The notes under the pieces were generated by a model that did no database searches, was not told the DNA's origin, and saw nothing but the letters and a program-made list of their open reading frames with translations. A DNA stretch of 64,000 nucleotides from Spirochaetota bacterium (GTDB taxonomy: Bacteria; Spirochaetota; Spirochaetia; Treponematales; Rectinemataceae): the NCBI GenBank assembly GCA_026398595.1, contig JAPLSO010000016.1, positions 1 through 64,000 of the forward strand, read 5' to 3'. Below, in pieces: positions 17,363-27,500 of this stretch. Position 1 is the first letter of the stretch, and each line of letters opens with the position of its first letter. The position numbers were made by a program, and so were the translations under genes.

Positions 17363-18302
17363 CTAGAGCTCGGGAAAGACCTTCCGGATGATGTCGAGTG
17401 CCTCGGAGAGCTCCTGCTCGGAGATGACGAGGGGAGGGGCGAAACGGATGATGTTCCCGTGAGTCTGCCTGGCAAGAAGCCCTTCATCCTTGAGCGCCGG
17501 GCACACTTTATAGGCGTCGAAATCTGGCTCGAACACGGCCGCATTCAGAAGTCCCTTTCCGCGGACCAGCTTGAGATGAGGGTACACGACGGGTGAAAGC
17601 TCCTTTCTGAAAAGCCTGCCGAGTTTCTCCGCCCTCTCGTTGAGCTTCTCCGCTTCGAGCACTTCGATCGAAGCCAGGCCTACCGCCGCCCAAGGCCTTG
17701 CCCAGGCACATGATATCGGGCCGGGCCTCTTCCCACTGCCAGGCAAAACGCCTTCCCGTCCTACAGAACCCCGTCCGTATCTCGTCGAAAACGAGGAGAA
17801 CCTCTGCCGCGTCGCAGATCCTCCGCAGGGAAGAGAGGTAACCCTCAGGGGGGACGATGACACCAGCCTCGCCCTGGATAGGCTCGAAGATGACGGCGAC
17901 CGTATCGGCAGCAATGGCCTTGCCGACTGCCTTGGCATCGCCATAGGGGACCCGAAACGCCTTGATGGCTGTCTCGACGGCCTCGGCCTCCGTATTCATG
18001 GGGAGGGCCGCCTCGAAGCCCGTGTACTCGCAGAGTTTTTTGAGGAAGGGGCTCATAGTGTCGTTATGAAAGGCCCGCGAGGTCAGGCTCACCCGATCGA
18101 GTTGGGCTTTGGCCGCGGCGACGATCCTGGGATGGAGGTGGCCTTGGCTCAGGGCTGAATACGCGGAGAGGAAATCGAGATTGGTCCTGCTTTCAGGGTC
18201 GGTGACCACGCAGCCCGAGGCCTTCGCGATGACGACCGGCAGGGGATGGTAGTTGTGGGCGCCGTAGGCTTCATCCAAGGCGATGTAATCCCGGGACTCC
18301 AT
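17363..18302 (-). pseudogene. rocD: Ornithine/acetylornithine-type aminotransferase with two large internal deletions
   Basis: This is a class III PLP aminotransferase remnant, read from the ATG at 18302 (AAGGAG upstream). NYHPLPVVIAKASGCVVTDP and LPMNTEAEAVETAIKA resemble ornithine aminotransferase, although the family has MNTGAEA. About 50 residues are then absent: IKAFR joins directly to VPYGDA, removing the NFHGRT cofactor region. VLLVFDEIRTGF and the PLP lysine in CLGKALGGG follow. A second loss of about 36 residues, with a frameshift, removes the HGSTFGGNP region. The 3' part (GLASIEVLEAEKL to VFPEL) is in another frame. The gene cannot make an active enzyme. It meets the kinase fragment tail to tail. 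Confidence 0.85.
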
Positions 18303-18478
18303 GGGGGACTCCTTTTTCCGCAGCCCCCTACGGCTTCCTTGGGTGGAGGTATCCAGGTCAGTGGCGTCGTGGCCAGTATAGCCCCAGGAGAGATGGCGCG
18401 CCGGTATGAAAACGTCAATTCATAATGGCATAAATATTTTCTTTAAATCGCATACGGATGCAAGCAGCGGAACCCGGC

Positions 18479-19588
18479 TTAGCTGTCGTACGAGAACCTC
18501 AGCTCGGAGCGGCGCTCGAATCGTTCGAAGGCCAAGTCGATGAGGCTGTCGATAAGTTCGGGATACGGCAGGCCTCCATCCTTGCAGAGCATGGGATACA
18601 TGGAAATGGATGTAAATCCTGGAATTGTATTGACTTCGTTGACGGCTATGTCGCCTGTCTTTTTATCTAGGAAGAAATCCACCCTCGCCATGCCCGAGAG
18701 ACAGAGCGTCTTGTAGGCCTTGATAGCGCAGGCGAGTACAGCTTCGTTCTGTTCGGCAAGGAGGGGAGCAGGCACTTTGAACGATGCGCCCTTGGGGTCC
18801 GAGTATTTGGCGTCGTAGTCGTAGAACTCGTGGGAGGGGATGACCTCACCAGGAGCGAAGGCCTTAGGCTTATCGTTGCCCAGGACGGCGCATTCTATCT
18901 CCCTCGCAAAGACGAACTCCTCGACGAGGACCTTCTCGTCGTAGAGGAAGGCCTTGAAGAGGGCAGATTCCAGCGTCTGACTGTCGCTCACTTTGGATGT
19001 ACCCACCGAAGAGCCGGAGCAGGCCGGCTTGACGAAGCAGGGCCAGCCGAACCGGGCTTCGATCTTTCGTGCGAGAGAGGGGAAAAAGCCGGGGTTGGCC
19101 CAGTCGGCGGCATGTATCAGGATAGAATCGACAACGGGGATGCCCGCCCCTTTCAGCAGTTCCTTGGTTACCTGCTTGTCCATGCCTATGGCCGAGCCCA
19201 GGACACCGGCGCCGACATACGGGATGCCTGCGCACTCGAGGAGGCCCTGGATCGTTCCGTCCTCGCCGAAGGTCCCGTGGAGGACGGGAAAGACAAGGTC
19301 GCAGGGCAGACTTTCGACGCTCCCCGAAGGACTTTCAACCGCGAAACCGGCCCCGGGCAGGACATAGACCTTCCGTCCTTTTTCTGCCAGGGGAAGGCCG
19401 GACATCGATCCTGTCTCAGGCGGGATGGGGACTTCCTCCTGGAGCACCCATTTCCCCTTCTTAGTGATGCCCACGAGGATGGGACGATAGGCCGAGAGGT
19501 CGAGGTGGCTGAGTATGGAGGCGGCCGAAACGAGGGATACTTCGTGTTCCCCTGATCTTCCGCCATAAAGCAGGACAATGGTTTTCAT
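18479..19588 (-). CDS. ddl: D-alanine--D-alanine ligase
   Basis: This 369-residue ATP-grasp enzyme makes the D-Ala-D-Ala dipeptide of peptidoglycan. LLYGGRSGEHEVSLVSA is the N-terminal signature. VFPVLHGTFGEDGTIQGLLE, PCFVKPACSGSSVG and EFYDYDAKYS follow, and NEVNTIPGFTSISMYP ends the active site. The Tyr in EFYDYDAKY is the residue usual in D-Ala-D-Ala rather than D-Ala-D-Lac ligases. The ATG overlaps the murE stop by 4 nt, so the pair is cotranscribed and probably coupled. Confidence 0.95.
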   Translation of the reverse strand: MKTIVLLYGGRSGEHEVSLVSAASILSHLDLSAYRPILVGITKKGKWVLQEEVPIPPETGSMSGLPLAEKGRKVYVLPGAGFAVESPSGSVESLPCDLVFPVLHGTFGEDGTIQGLLECAGIPYVGAGVLGSAIGMDKQVTKELLKGAGIPVVDSILIHAADWANPGFFPSLARKIEARFGWPCFVKPACSGSSVGTSKVSDSQTLESALFKAFLYDEKVLVEEFVFAREIECAVLGNDKPKAFAPGEVIPSHEFYDYDAKYSDPKGASFKVPAPLLAEQNEAVLACAIKAYKTLCLSGMARVDFFLDKKTGDIAVNEVNTIPGFTSISMYPMLCKDGGLPYPELIDSLIDLAFERFERRSELRFSYDS

Positions 19589-21171
19589 GATTTTTCCTTG
19601 TTTGGCTTGCCGGGGACCGATAAAGCTGATTTCCCGTAGCCGAGTTCGCGTAAAGCCTTCTCCGCTTCGGCTATTTCGTCATAGGGGAGGCTGTGGTCGG
19701 CGTAGATGATGGAGTTCTCATGGCCCTTCCCGAGGAGGAGGACGAGATCTCCTTTGGCGGCGAGGGAGAATGCCTTGCGTATGGCCTGGGGCCTGTCGGG
19801 TATCAGGAAGAGCCTTTCGCCGCGCGCAAGGGCGGGGCAGCCTAAGGCTATCTCCTCCAGGAGGGCTATGGGGTCTTCGCCCCGGGGATCTTCGTCGCAG
19901 AGGATGAGGACATCGCAGGAGGCCGCCGCTATTCTGCCCTGCAAGGGCCGCTTCTCCCGATCGCGCTCCCCGCCCGAGCCGAAGAGGCAGAAGATCCTGC
20001 CGCTAACGCGCTCGCGCAGGGCAGGCAGGATGGCCTCGAAGGAGGAGGGAGTATGGGCGTAATCGACGATGAGTTCGAAGGGCTGACCCAGGTCGATGCT
20101 GGTCATTCTGCCTTTGACCGGCCTGAGACAAGGAAGGAGGGACAGAAGGTCGGGCCAGGGCAGGCCCGTCAGCCCTGAGACAACGGCGAGGGCGGCGAGG
20201 CTGTTACCGACGTTGAACCTGCCGGGGAGGTTTATCCTTGCCTTGGCCGAGGCAAAGTGCGGGCCTTCGACGATGAAGTCGGCTCCCTCTTTGTCGGAGT
20301 TGATGGCCAAGGCCCTGAAGTCGGCGGGATGCCCCTTGTCGGAATAGGTGTAGACCTGTTTTGTCGTGGCCCTGACGAAATAGGGAGCGTTGGGATCGTC
20401 GGCGTTGGCGACGCCGAAGGAGGGAACGATGGTATCGCGACCGAGAACCTTCTTGTGATGGTCTTGGGCATCGAGCTTCCTGAAGAGATTGGCCTTGTCG
20501 TGCCGGTAATTCTCCCAGGTTCCATGGAATTCGAGGTGCTCATGAGTGACGTTGGTGACGACGCCCACGTCGAAGTCCACTTCGGACAGCCTCTTCGTCC
20601 TCTCGCTGAGGCCGTGGCTCGAGGCTTCGACGACGGCGTATTCGCAGCCTGAGTCGCGCATGGAGGCAAGCATGGCCTGCACGGTCGTCGCCTCGGGCGT
20701 GGTCTGGTGTTCGGGGTTAGGAGCCTCGCCCGAGCCCTTGTCCGACATCACCGTTGAGAAGAAGCCCGCCTTCTTTCCCGCGAGCCGGAGAAGCTGGTAG
20801 ATCAGGTAGACAGTCGTGGACTTGCCTTCCGTACCTGTCACCCCGATGACTTCGAGGGAAGCCGAGGGCCGGTCGTTGAAGGCGGCGGCGAGGCTGGGCA
20901 TGGAGAGCCGTGCGTCCGTAGTCCTGAGATAGACGATATCGGGCCTGTAGCTTCCGAGGGCTCTCTCGTGGACGACAGCCGCCGCGCCCCGAACGATGGC
21001 GGCCTCAATGTAGTCATGGCCGTCGGTATGTATGCCGGGAAAGGCGATGAAGAGGCTGCCAGCGGTCACCTTGCGGGAATCGTATTCAAGGCTGCGGATG
21101 TAGGGGTCCGCGGTTCCGCGGATTTCAAGCGGCATCAAGGCGGCCGCAAGGGCCGAAAGCCTCTTGTTCAC
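19585..21171 (-). CDS. murE: UDP-MurNAc-L-Ala-D-Glu--diamino acid ligase MurE
   Basis: This 528-residue Mur ligase adds the third, diamino acid to the cytoplasmic peptidoglycan precursor. VTGTEGKSTTVYLIYQLL is the ATP-binding loop. TNVTHEHLEFHGTWENYRHDK, VDYAHTPSSFEAIL and FGSGGERDREKRP are standard Mur ligase motifs. The position that reads DNPR in DAP-adding enzymes is DEDPRGEDP here, so the diamino acid may be neither DAP nor Lys; many spirochaetes use L-ornithine. The GTG start at 21171 has no ribosome-binding site but a TATCCT box six bases upstream, suggesting a leaderless message. The stop overlaps ddl. Confidence 0.93.
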   Translation of the reverse strand: MNKRLSALAAALMPLEIRGTADPYIRSLEYDSRKVTAGSLFIAFPGIHTDGHDYIEAAIVRGAAAVVHERALGSYRPDIVYLRTTDARLSMPSLAAAFNDRPSASLEVIGVTGTEGKSTTVYLIYQLLRLAGKKAGFFSTVMSDKGSGEAPNPEHQTTPEATTVQAMLASMRDSGCEYAVVEASSHGLSERTKRLSEVDFDVGVVTNVTHEHLEFHGTWENYRHDKANLFRKLDAQDHHKKVLGRDTIVPSFGVANADDPNAPYFVRATTKQVYTYSDKGHPADFRALAINSDKEGADFIVEGPHFASAKARINLPGRFNVGNSLAALAVVSGLTGLPWPDLLSLLPCLRPVKGRMTSIDLGQPFELIVDYAHTPSSFEAILPALRERVSGRIFCLFGSGGERDREKRPLQGRIAAASCDVLILCDEDPRGEDPIALLEEIALGCPALARGERLFLIPDRPQAIRKAFSLAAKGDLVLLLGKGHENSIIYADHSLPYDEIAEAEKALRELGYGKSALSVPGKPNKEKS

Positions 21172-21266
21172 GCGGCGAGGATAGCACGAAGGGGGAAGCT
21201 GATTAAAGAGGGAAGGCCGGACCGAAGAACCTCCTGAGGGGTTTTAGCGGCCCGGTCTCAATTTAT

Positions 21267-21821
21267 TTATTCAAGGACGATCTTCAGGCCCGCGTAGGCG
21301 ATGAAAGGGAGCTGGAGGGAAGAGAGCGACTGGAGGGAATCCATGGGCACAACGCCGATGGCTCCTCCTCCCAGCCTGAAGGTGTGCTTATTGCCCAGGG
21401 CGAGCCAGATGGAGAGATCGGGAACGAGGTAGTCCATCTGCTCAAGTCCATAGATATTGCCGATCGTGTAGTATGCGAAATAGTAGCCTCCTACGCTGGC
21501 GTCGACCATGAGGGGACCCAGGGCAAGTTCGACCTGGGCCGCGGGATAGGCCATCGAGTAGACGATCAGGCTCTGTACCTTGACCCCGGCCCCGATCTTC
21601 AGAAATCCCATGTTGGCCTGGAGGAAAAGCGCGAGGTTCGGGATGGGGATGATGCCAAAGTCGCCGATGGTCGTGAAAATATCGGTGATGGCGGAACTGC
21701 CCGCCGAGGCCGAGCCGGCCGCCACGGGCGCATTGGCTCCGAGCTCGAACCGGATCTGGCTGAAGGTGAGTGGGGCCGATACCAGAAGGATGAGGATCAG
21801 GGAAAGGATTCTCTTCTTCAC
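21267..21821 (-). CDS. Small secreted, probably outer-membrane beta-barrel protein
   Basis: This protein of about 184 residues has a signal peptide (KKRILSLILILLVSAPLTFSQ). Alternating hydrophobic/polar strands rich in Gly, Tyr and Ala follow. It ends with the aromatic/hydrophobic strand LPFIAYAGLKIVLE, as outer-membrane barrels often do. I choose the GTG at 21821 because AAGGAG lies six bases upstream; the ATG at 21860 adds a non-signal extension. No specific family recognised. It resembles the short 8-strand barrel proteins common in treponemes. Confidence 0.65.
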   Translation of the reverse strand: MKKRILSLILILLVSAPLTFSQIRFELGANAPVAAGSASAGSSAITDIFTTIGDFGIIPIPNLALFLQANMGFLKIGAGVKVQSLIVYSMAYPAAQVELALGPLMVDASVGGYYFAYYTIGNIYGLEQMDYLVPDLSIWLALGNKHTFRLGGGAIGVVPMDSLQSLSSLQLPFIAYAGLKIVLE

Positions 21822-21949
21822 ACGTGACTCCTTCGGGGAAGGGCGGCTGAACGCTTCCACGCCCCCTATATCCTTATACTATGGACGGATTTTCCGAAAA
21901 TGCAAATATAGAGCCTGGGCGGCAAGCCGACGAATAAATAAAATCTTGT

Positions 21950-21978
21950 TTGATTTTATATTTGTTTGATCTTACAAT
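21950..21978 (+). promoter_or_regulatory. Promoter of the caspase-like gene
   Basis: TTGATT (21950-21955), a 17-base spacer and TACAAT (21973-21978) form a strong candidate promoter. It lies in a markedly AT-rich stretch (about 21880-22070). The leader to the ATG at 22077 would be about 90 nt. It contains short in-frame upstream ATG codons (for example 21966 and 22062) but no obvious structured element. Confidence 0.6.
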
Positions 21979-22076
21979 CGACAGTATGGATTACATCCAA
22001 GTGGGATTATTCTTCCCAACTCGAATGTTCCATGATAATCTGTTTGCTATTACTTGTTATAATGAAGGTCAATACT

Positions 22077-24548
22077 ATGAGAGAAAAGCTGAAGAAGAGG
22101 ACCCTGTCACTTTCAATTCTTTTCTTTCTGGCTGTTTTTTCAGCCGCGAGCCAAGACCGGGCAGCGCTAGTTATCGGAAATGCTTCTTACTCGGGCTCGG
22201 TATCTCCCTTGGCAAATCCGCTCAATGACGCGCAGGACGTGGGCAGGGCACTCGAAGGCGTCGGCTTCCAGGTCATGGTTCGCACCGATCTCAACCTGGA
22301 GGGCATGGAAGAGGCGATCGAGGATTTCATAACGAGTCTGGAAGGGAAATCCGTCGCCTTGATCTACTATTCCGGGCACGGAATCCAGGTTGAAGGCCAG
22401 AACTACCTGATACCGGTCAATGAGAGCATCGGAAACCAGTCCCAAGTGAAAAGCCGCAGCGTCGGGTTGACCGATCTGCTGGAACGAATCACGGAAGCCG
22501 GAGTGTCTACGCTCCTGGTATTTCTCGATTCCTGCAGGGACAATCCGTATCCTGGAGCCAACCGCGGAGGGGGGACCAGAGGACTGTCGCCCGTCACAGC
22601 CCCCAAAATATCCGAAAACCTGATAGCCTTCGCGGCGGAACCAGGGGCGGTGGCAAGCGATGGAACGGGAAGGAACGGGACTTTTACCGAGGCTTTCCTG
22701 AAAAGCCTGGCAGTGGAAGGCCGGAGCTTGGGGGATATGATGACTGAGGTCCGCGCCGAGGTCATGGAAAAGACCAACGGCGTTCAGAGGCCGCGCGTCG
22801 ATTCCGGACTTATCAAGCCATTCTACTTCATCACGCCGGAAATGGCGCAGGTGAGAGCGAACGCGGAAGCACAGAGAATAGAGAAGGAACTGGCGGCCAT
22901 CAACGAGGAATTGACGGCCAGGGCGGCCAAAATCGCATCGGCTAAGTCCAGCGAGGACAAGGATGCGCTCGAAAGGGATCAACTCAAGCAAGCCGCCTTC
23001 GAAGCGGCGAAAAAGCTTGAGCTCCAGAACGCGCAGCGCGAATCCGAGAAGCTCACGCAGGAAAACGCGTCCCGGCTGGCCCAGCAGGTCTCATTGAAAC
23101 GACTTGCCGAATCGGAGAATGCCCGTTTGGCTTCGCTCAAAGCCGAGGCGGACATAAAGCGGAAAGAATACGAAGCAGTCCCGGTTGTCGAAAAATCGGT
23201 GAACGCCTATCTGAGAAATGTGTCTTCCCTCGACGCCTCCTTGAAGGACATCGAGAAACGATATTCCGACGCAAGCGCGGCGATGACGAGCGATACCAAT
23301 ACCGCCTATTTGGAAAGGCAAAAGGCAGTGGCTGTCCTGGCGCAATACCGCTGGGAGAGCAACAAGGAGTATAACGACCGGAAGACCAAGGAGACTCGAA
23401 AGCTCGAAGAAGAACACGTACGACAGCTGAACGCCCAGAAAGTATCCCTCGACGTTCAGCGGGAAGCCAGCGAACAAGGGCTCAAGGAACAACTCCAACA
23501 GAACATGAACCTCTTAGTCAGCGAGACTTTCACGGTGAAGGGAAACAATGTCAAGGTCGTATTCGGGGAATTCGACCGCGACGCAAAATCCTGGCCCGTG
23601 ACGGTGCGATCGATCGATCCTTCCTTTCCCTATTCAGTTTCCTTCACCTATGACATTAAAGGCGAAGCGAATATCGGAGCCGCCTTCGACGCGGTCGACA
23701 AGGCTGTACAGACGAATGCCTATACGGCGGAAATTGACCACCGAGTGGTTCAGAAAGGTAGCGGGAACTCATTCAACCTCGCCGTGACGGAAATTCGCAT
23801 CATCAATGTTCTCGACGGCACGATCATCAGGAAGAAGACCGGCCTCCCGGAACCTAAGATGTACGCATTCACGAATTCCCAGCTGGTGTTCCTCGGATCG
23901 GCAAAGATCAATTCTTCCATAAAGACCGCAAAAATGCTCGTTCCCCTGCAGAAAGGAATGGAATCGTTCCAGAAGACCGGAGACAAGGATTCATTCACGG
24001 TGCCGGCCGGTGAATACAAGCTGCTTGTCAAACAGCCGGACGATATCGAGTGGGTTTGGTCTCAAAAGATCAAGATCCTGCCCCTCGAAACATATTCCTT
24101 GGATCTTCCGGCCGCGGCGGAAGTAAAATCCATAAAATGGCAGATTAAACAGGAAGAAGTAAAGCAAGCCGATATCCAGACTTGGCTTCTTCCCGCCCGC
24201 AAGAATGCAGGCTCGGTCAAACTGCGGGGATGGACGGGAGTCGTCGGCGGTGGGATAGGCGGGATCACCGCCGGCGTGATGCTGTATCTGGCAAAAACCA
24301 CCTATGATCTCTACTTGAATGCCACGACTTCGGATGATCTGAAGGCGTATGGCGACAAGACAGACCTGTACAAGATTATTTCTCTCGTATCGGCATCCAT
24401 ATCCGGTTTGGGGTTAGGGTATGGCGGCCTTACGCTCATGAACGTCCCCAACCTTCAGGACGGGGAAAGGCAGCTTCAGGAGAGCATCACCCGGCTTCAG
24501 AAGCTCAAATTCCAGCAGATAGACGAAACCGATCCTGAAGACTGGTAG
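22077..24548 (+). CDS. Secreted caspase-like (peptidase C14) protein with coiled coil and C-terminal membrane helices
   Basis: This 823-residue protein has a signal peptide (LSLSILFFLAVFSAASQ). A caspase/metacaspase p20-like domain follows: ALVIGNASY, catalytic His101 in YYSGHGI and Cys153 in LDSCRDNP. Residues about 255-490 are long, charged, Lys/Glu/Ala-rich coiled coil. A beta-rich C-terminal half includes a PEGA-like VPAGEYKLLVKQ. Two hydrophobic segments near the end (GVVGGGIGGITAGVMLYLA; ISLVSASISGLGLGYGGL) may anchor it. The ATG at 22077 has GAAGG eight bases upstream; the frame is open further upstream but that part does not look coding. The repeat lipoprotein gene follows after 10 nt. 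Confidence 0.82.
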   Translation: MREKLKKRTLSLSILFFLAVFSAASQDRAALVIGNASYSGSVSPLANPLNDAQDVGRALEGVGFQVMVRTDLNLEGMEEAIEDFITSLEGKSVALIYYSGHGIQVEGQNYLIPVNESIGNQSQVKSRSVGLTDLLERITEAGVSTLLVFLDSCRDNPYPGANRGGGTRGLSPVTAPKISENLIAFAAEPGAVASDGTGRNGTFTEAFLKSLAVEGRSLGDMMTEVRAEVMEKTNGVQRPRVDSGLIKPFYFITPEMAQVRANAEAQRIEKELAAINEELTARAAKIASAKSSEDKDALERDQLKQAAFEAAKKLELQNAQRESEKLTQENASRLAQQVSLKRLAESENARLASLKAEADIKRKEYEAVPVVEKSVNAYLRNVSSLDASLKDIEKRYSDASAAMTSDTNTAYLERQKAVAVLAQYRWESNKEYNDRKTKETRKLEEEHVRQLNAQKVSLDVQREASEQGLKEQLQQNMNLLVSETFTVKGNNVKVVFGEFDRDAKSWPVTVRSIDPSFPYSVSFTYDIKGEANIGAAFDAVDKAVQTNAYTAEIDHRVVQKGSGNSFNLAVTEIRIINVLDGTIIRKKTGLPEPKMYAFTNSQLVFLGSAKINSSIKTAKMLVPLQKGMESFQKTGDKDSFTVPAGEYKLLVKQPDDIEWVWSQKIKILPLETYSLDLPAAAEVKSIKWQIKQEEVKQADIQTWLLPARKNAGSVKLRGWTGVVGGGIGGITAGVMLYLAKTTYDLYLNATTSDDLKAYGDKTDLYKIISLVSASISGLGLGYGGLTLMNVPNLQDGERQLQESITRLQKLKFQQIDETDPEDW

Positions 24549-24558
24549 GAATTATCAC

Positions 24559-27500
24559 ATGAAAAAGAACAAAAAGCGGCAGGGCTTTCCCGGAATCCTC
24601 GTGCGGATCGCCATTTTGGCTTCCCTGATCAGCGCGCTTTTCGCCTGTGATCCGTTTCCCCGCGTCAACCCCGCCGATCCAGGAGGGACAGCCTATCAAG
24701 GATTCAGTACGGTGGGGAGCATATCCGAAGTTCTCCCGATCGCTCCAACGACGGACCTAGCCTACCCGCCGACGCTCACGTCCGTTAAGCTTGCCTTGGG
24801 AACAGCCTATACATTTCAGATTTCAAGCGTAAGCGGATTTACCAGCGATGTCTACGAAATAGAACAGGCTTCAAATGTTCTCACCGCGGCTGCTTGGACT
24901 CCCAGCCTGGGGGCAGGGACCTACTACTTCAGGGTGAAGGTCAAAACAGCCAGCGAAGAAGGCGCCTGGACGGCATCCACAGCGTTCAACCTCATCGATG
25001 TCATCGTCGCCACCCCCACTTTCTCGGTACCCGCCGGTACCTATGACGAGGCAAAGACCATAACGCTCGCCACGACGACTATCGGAGCCTCCATCCGCTA
25101 TACCGTTGACGGCAGCACGCCCTCGTCGACGAACGGCACCCTTTACACGGCGGCCATCACGGTATCGGCCAGTAAAACCGTAAAAGCGATAGGATACAAA
25201 TCGCATTTTACGGATTCGTCCGTAGCGTCGGCATCGTATGTATTCGAACCCGCAGCGCCGACTTTTTCCATTCCGGGGGCGACATATTCCACACGACAGA
25301 CATTGACACTGTCGACGACGACAACAGGGGCCTTTATCCGCTACACGACGAATGGCAGCACACCGACCGCAACGGCCGGGACAGTTTATTCGGGCAGTAT
25401 CACCCTGGCGTCGAGCCAGACGATAAAAGCGGTTTCTTACAAGGAGGGTTGGAGCACCAGCGATGTTGTGAGCGCAACCTATACGATAAACCTGCCCCAA
25501 GGCGTCTGGATGGATGGCTATGCGATTTCAGAGTCTATAGGACATTCGGACAGCCAAGCGAGTGCCGGCGAGACGATGAACCTCGATATGAAGATTCGCA
25601 ACAATACAACCAGCCAAGTCTATAACCTTTCGGCGACCCTGAGTTCGGACTCGTCATACATCAGCTTCACGGATAACACGCAAAGCTATGGATACCTCTA
25701 TGCCGGATATTATTGCAACGGATCCAGCGGCAGCTATGGCGGCTATTCTTCATCTTCCTCGCTCACCTTGAATCCTTCCGGAGGTTATTTTAGGTTTGCG
25801 ATAGCCTCCAACACTCCGGCCGGAACCGTAATTCCGATAAGCATCAGTTTCTCGGGCGGTTCCTCGTATTATTCCAGCAACACCTTGTCCTGGACCGACA
25901 GCTTCTCGATCACGGTAGTGGCTACCGATTACCGGGTGGCAACGCCGGTATACAGCGTCCCCGCGGGAACCTATGACACTACACAGACCATAACGATATC
26001 GACAACCACGACTGGAGCTTCCATCCGATATACGACGAACGGAACCACGCCCAGCGCCACGAACGGGACGGTCTATTCCTCGCCGATAGCGCTGTCAGCG
26101 ACTGCCACGCTCAAGGCCTTCTCGTACAAGTCGGACTGGATCGATTCCGCGATTGCTTCCGCTACCTACATCATCAATACGATAGCGCCGACATTCTCGG
26201 TCGTTGCCGGCAGATATTCTGCCATACAGTATCTGACCCTCACGTCAGACACCCCGAATGCTTCCATCAAATACACAACCGACGGCAGCACTCCTTCATC
26301 GACGAATGGGACGCTCTATTCGACAACCATCACGGTTGGAACGGACTGCACCATCAAGGCAATTGCCTATAAAACAGGACAGCCCGATTCTTCCGTTTCG
26401 TCTGCCGCTTACACCTTCTATGTCGCTGATCCGACGTTCTCCGTGGCCGGAGGGGCCTATACTATCCCCAAATCCCTCACGCTCTCGTCGGCGACGCCGG
26501 GAGCCACCATACGCTACACGAACGATGGGAGCACCCCGACGTCGACGAGTGGTCAGATATTTTCAGGAGCGATCTCGCTGACATCCGACCAGACGATCAA
26601 GGCTTTCGCGTATTACTCGACCTGGCCGTCGTCCTCCGTGGTTTCGGCAACCTACAGCTTCCGCACGGCCGACCCCGTTTTCTCGGTGGCGGCAGGAACC
26701 TATACCGCATCGCAATCCCTTACCTTATCCACGGCGACCACGGGTGCTACCATCCGGTACACGACGGACGGCACCGCTCCGTCGAAAACTTTTGGAACGC
26801 TCTACTCCGGAGGCACCTTAAGTATTTCGACGAACCAGACGGTAAAAGCGATCGCCTATTATTCGACGTGGCCAGACTCGGCCGTCGTCTCCGCAGCGTA
26901 CAGCTTCAAGGCCCCGGACCCGACTTTCTCGCCGGGCGCGGATACCTATTCAGTCACCCAGTCTGTATATCTGAGCGCGGGATCGGGAGCTTCGATACGC
27001 TACACGACCGACGGGACCTCCCCGACGTCGATAAGTGGCACCCTGTATTCATCGTATATCACCGTAACGCAGAATACCACGATCAAGGCAATCGCCTACA
27101 AAGCAGGCTGGGCCGATTCCAGCGTTGTATCGGCAGTCTATGGCATCCGGGCGGCGACGCCGACGTTCTCGCCGGGCGCGGGCCCGTATACCGAAGCGCA
27201 GACCGTGACGATATCTACCGCTACATCAGGCGCCTCGATCAGATATACTATCGATGGGACTACTCCCTCATCCACAAACGGTACAGTCTATACGGGAGCT
27301 TTCGGCATTCCATCGAACCTGACCCTCAAGGCCTGCGCCTACAGTTCCAATATGGCCGATTCTGGCGTGGCTTCGGCGGCCTATAGTTTCCGAGTCGCCA
27401 CCCCGGTCATTTCCCTTGCGTCTAACACCTATACTTCGGCGCAGACGATAACGATATCCACGACCACGAGCGGAGCCTCCATCCGATACACGACAGATGG

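Noticed and set aside
21178..21265. Terminator between murE and the outer-membrane protein gene
   Set aside because: The only hairpin (AACCTC with GGGGTT) is six pairs with a wobble and only a short T-run on one strand. Too weak to call.
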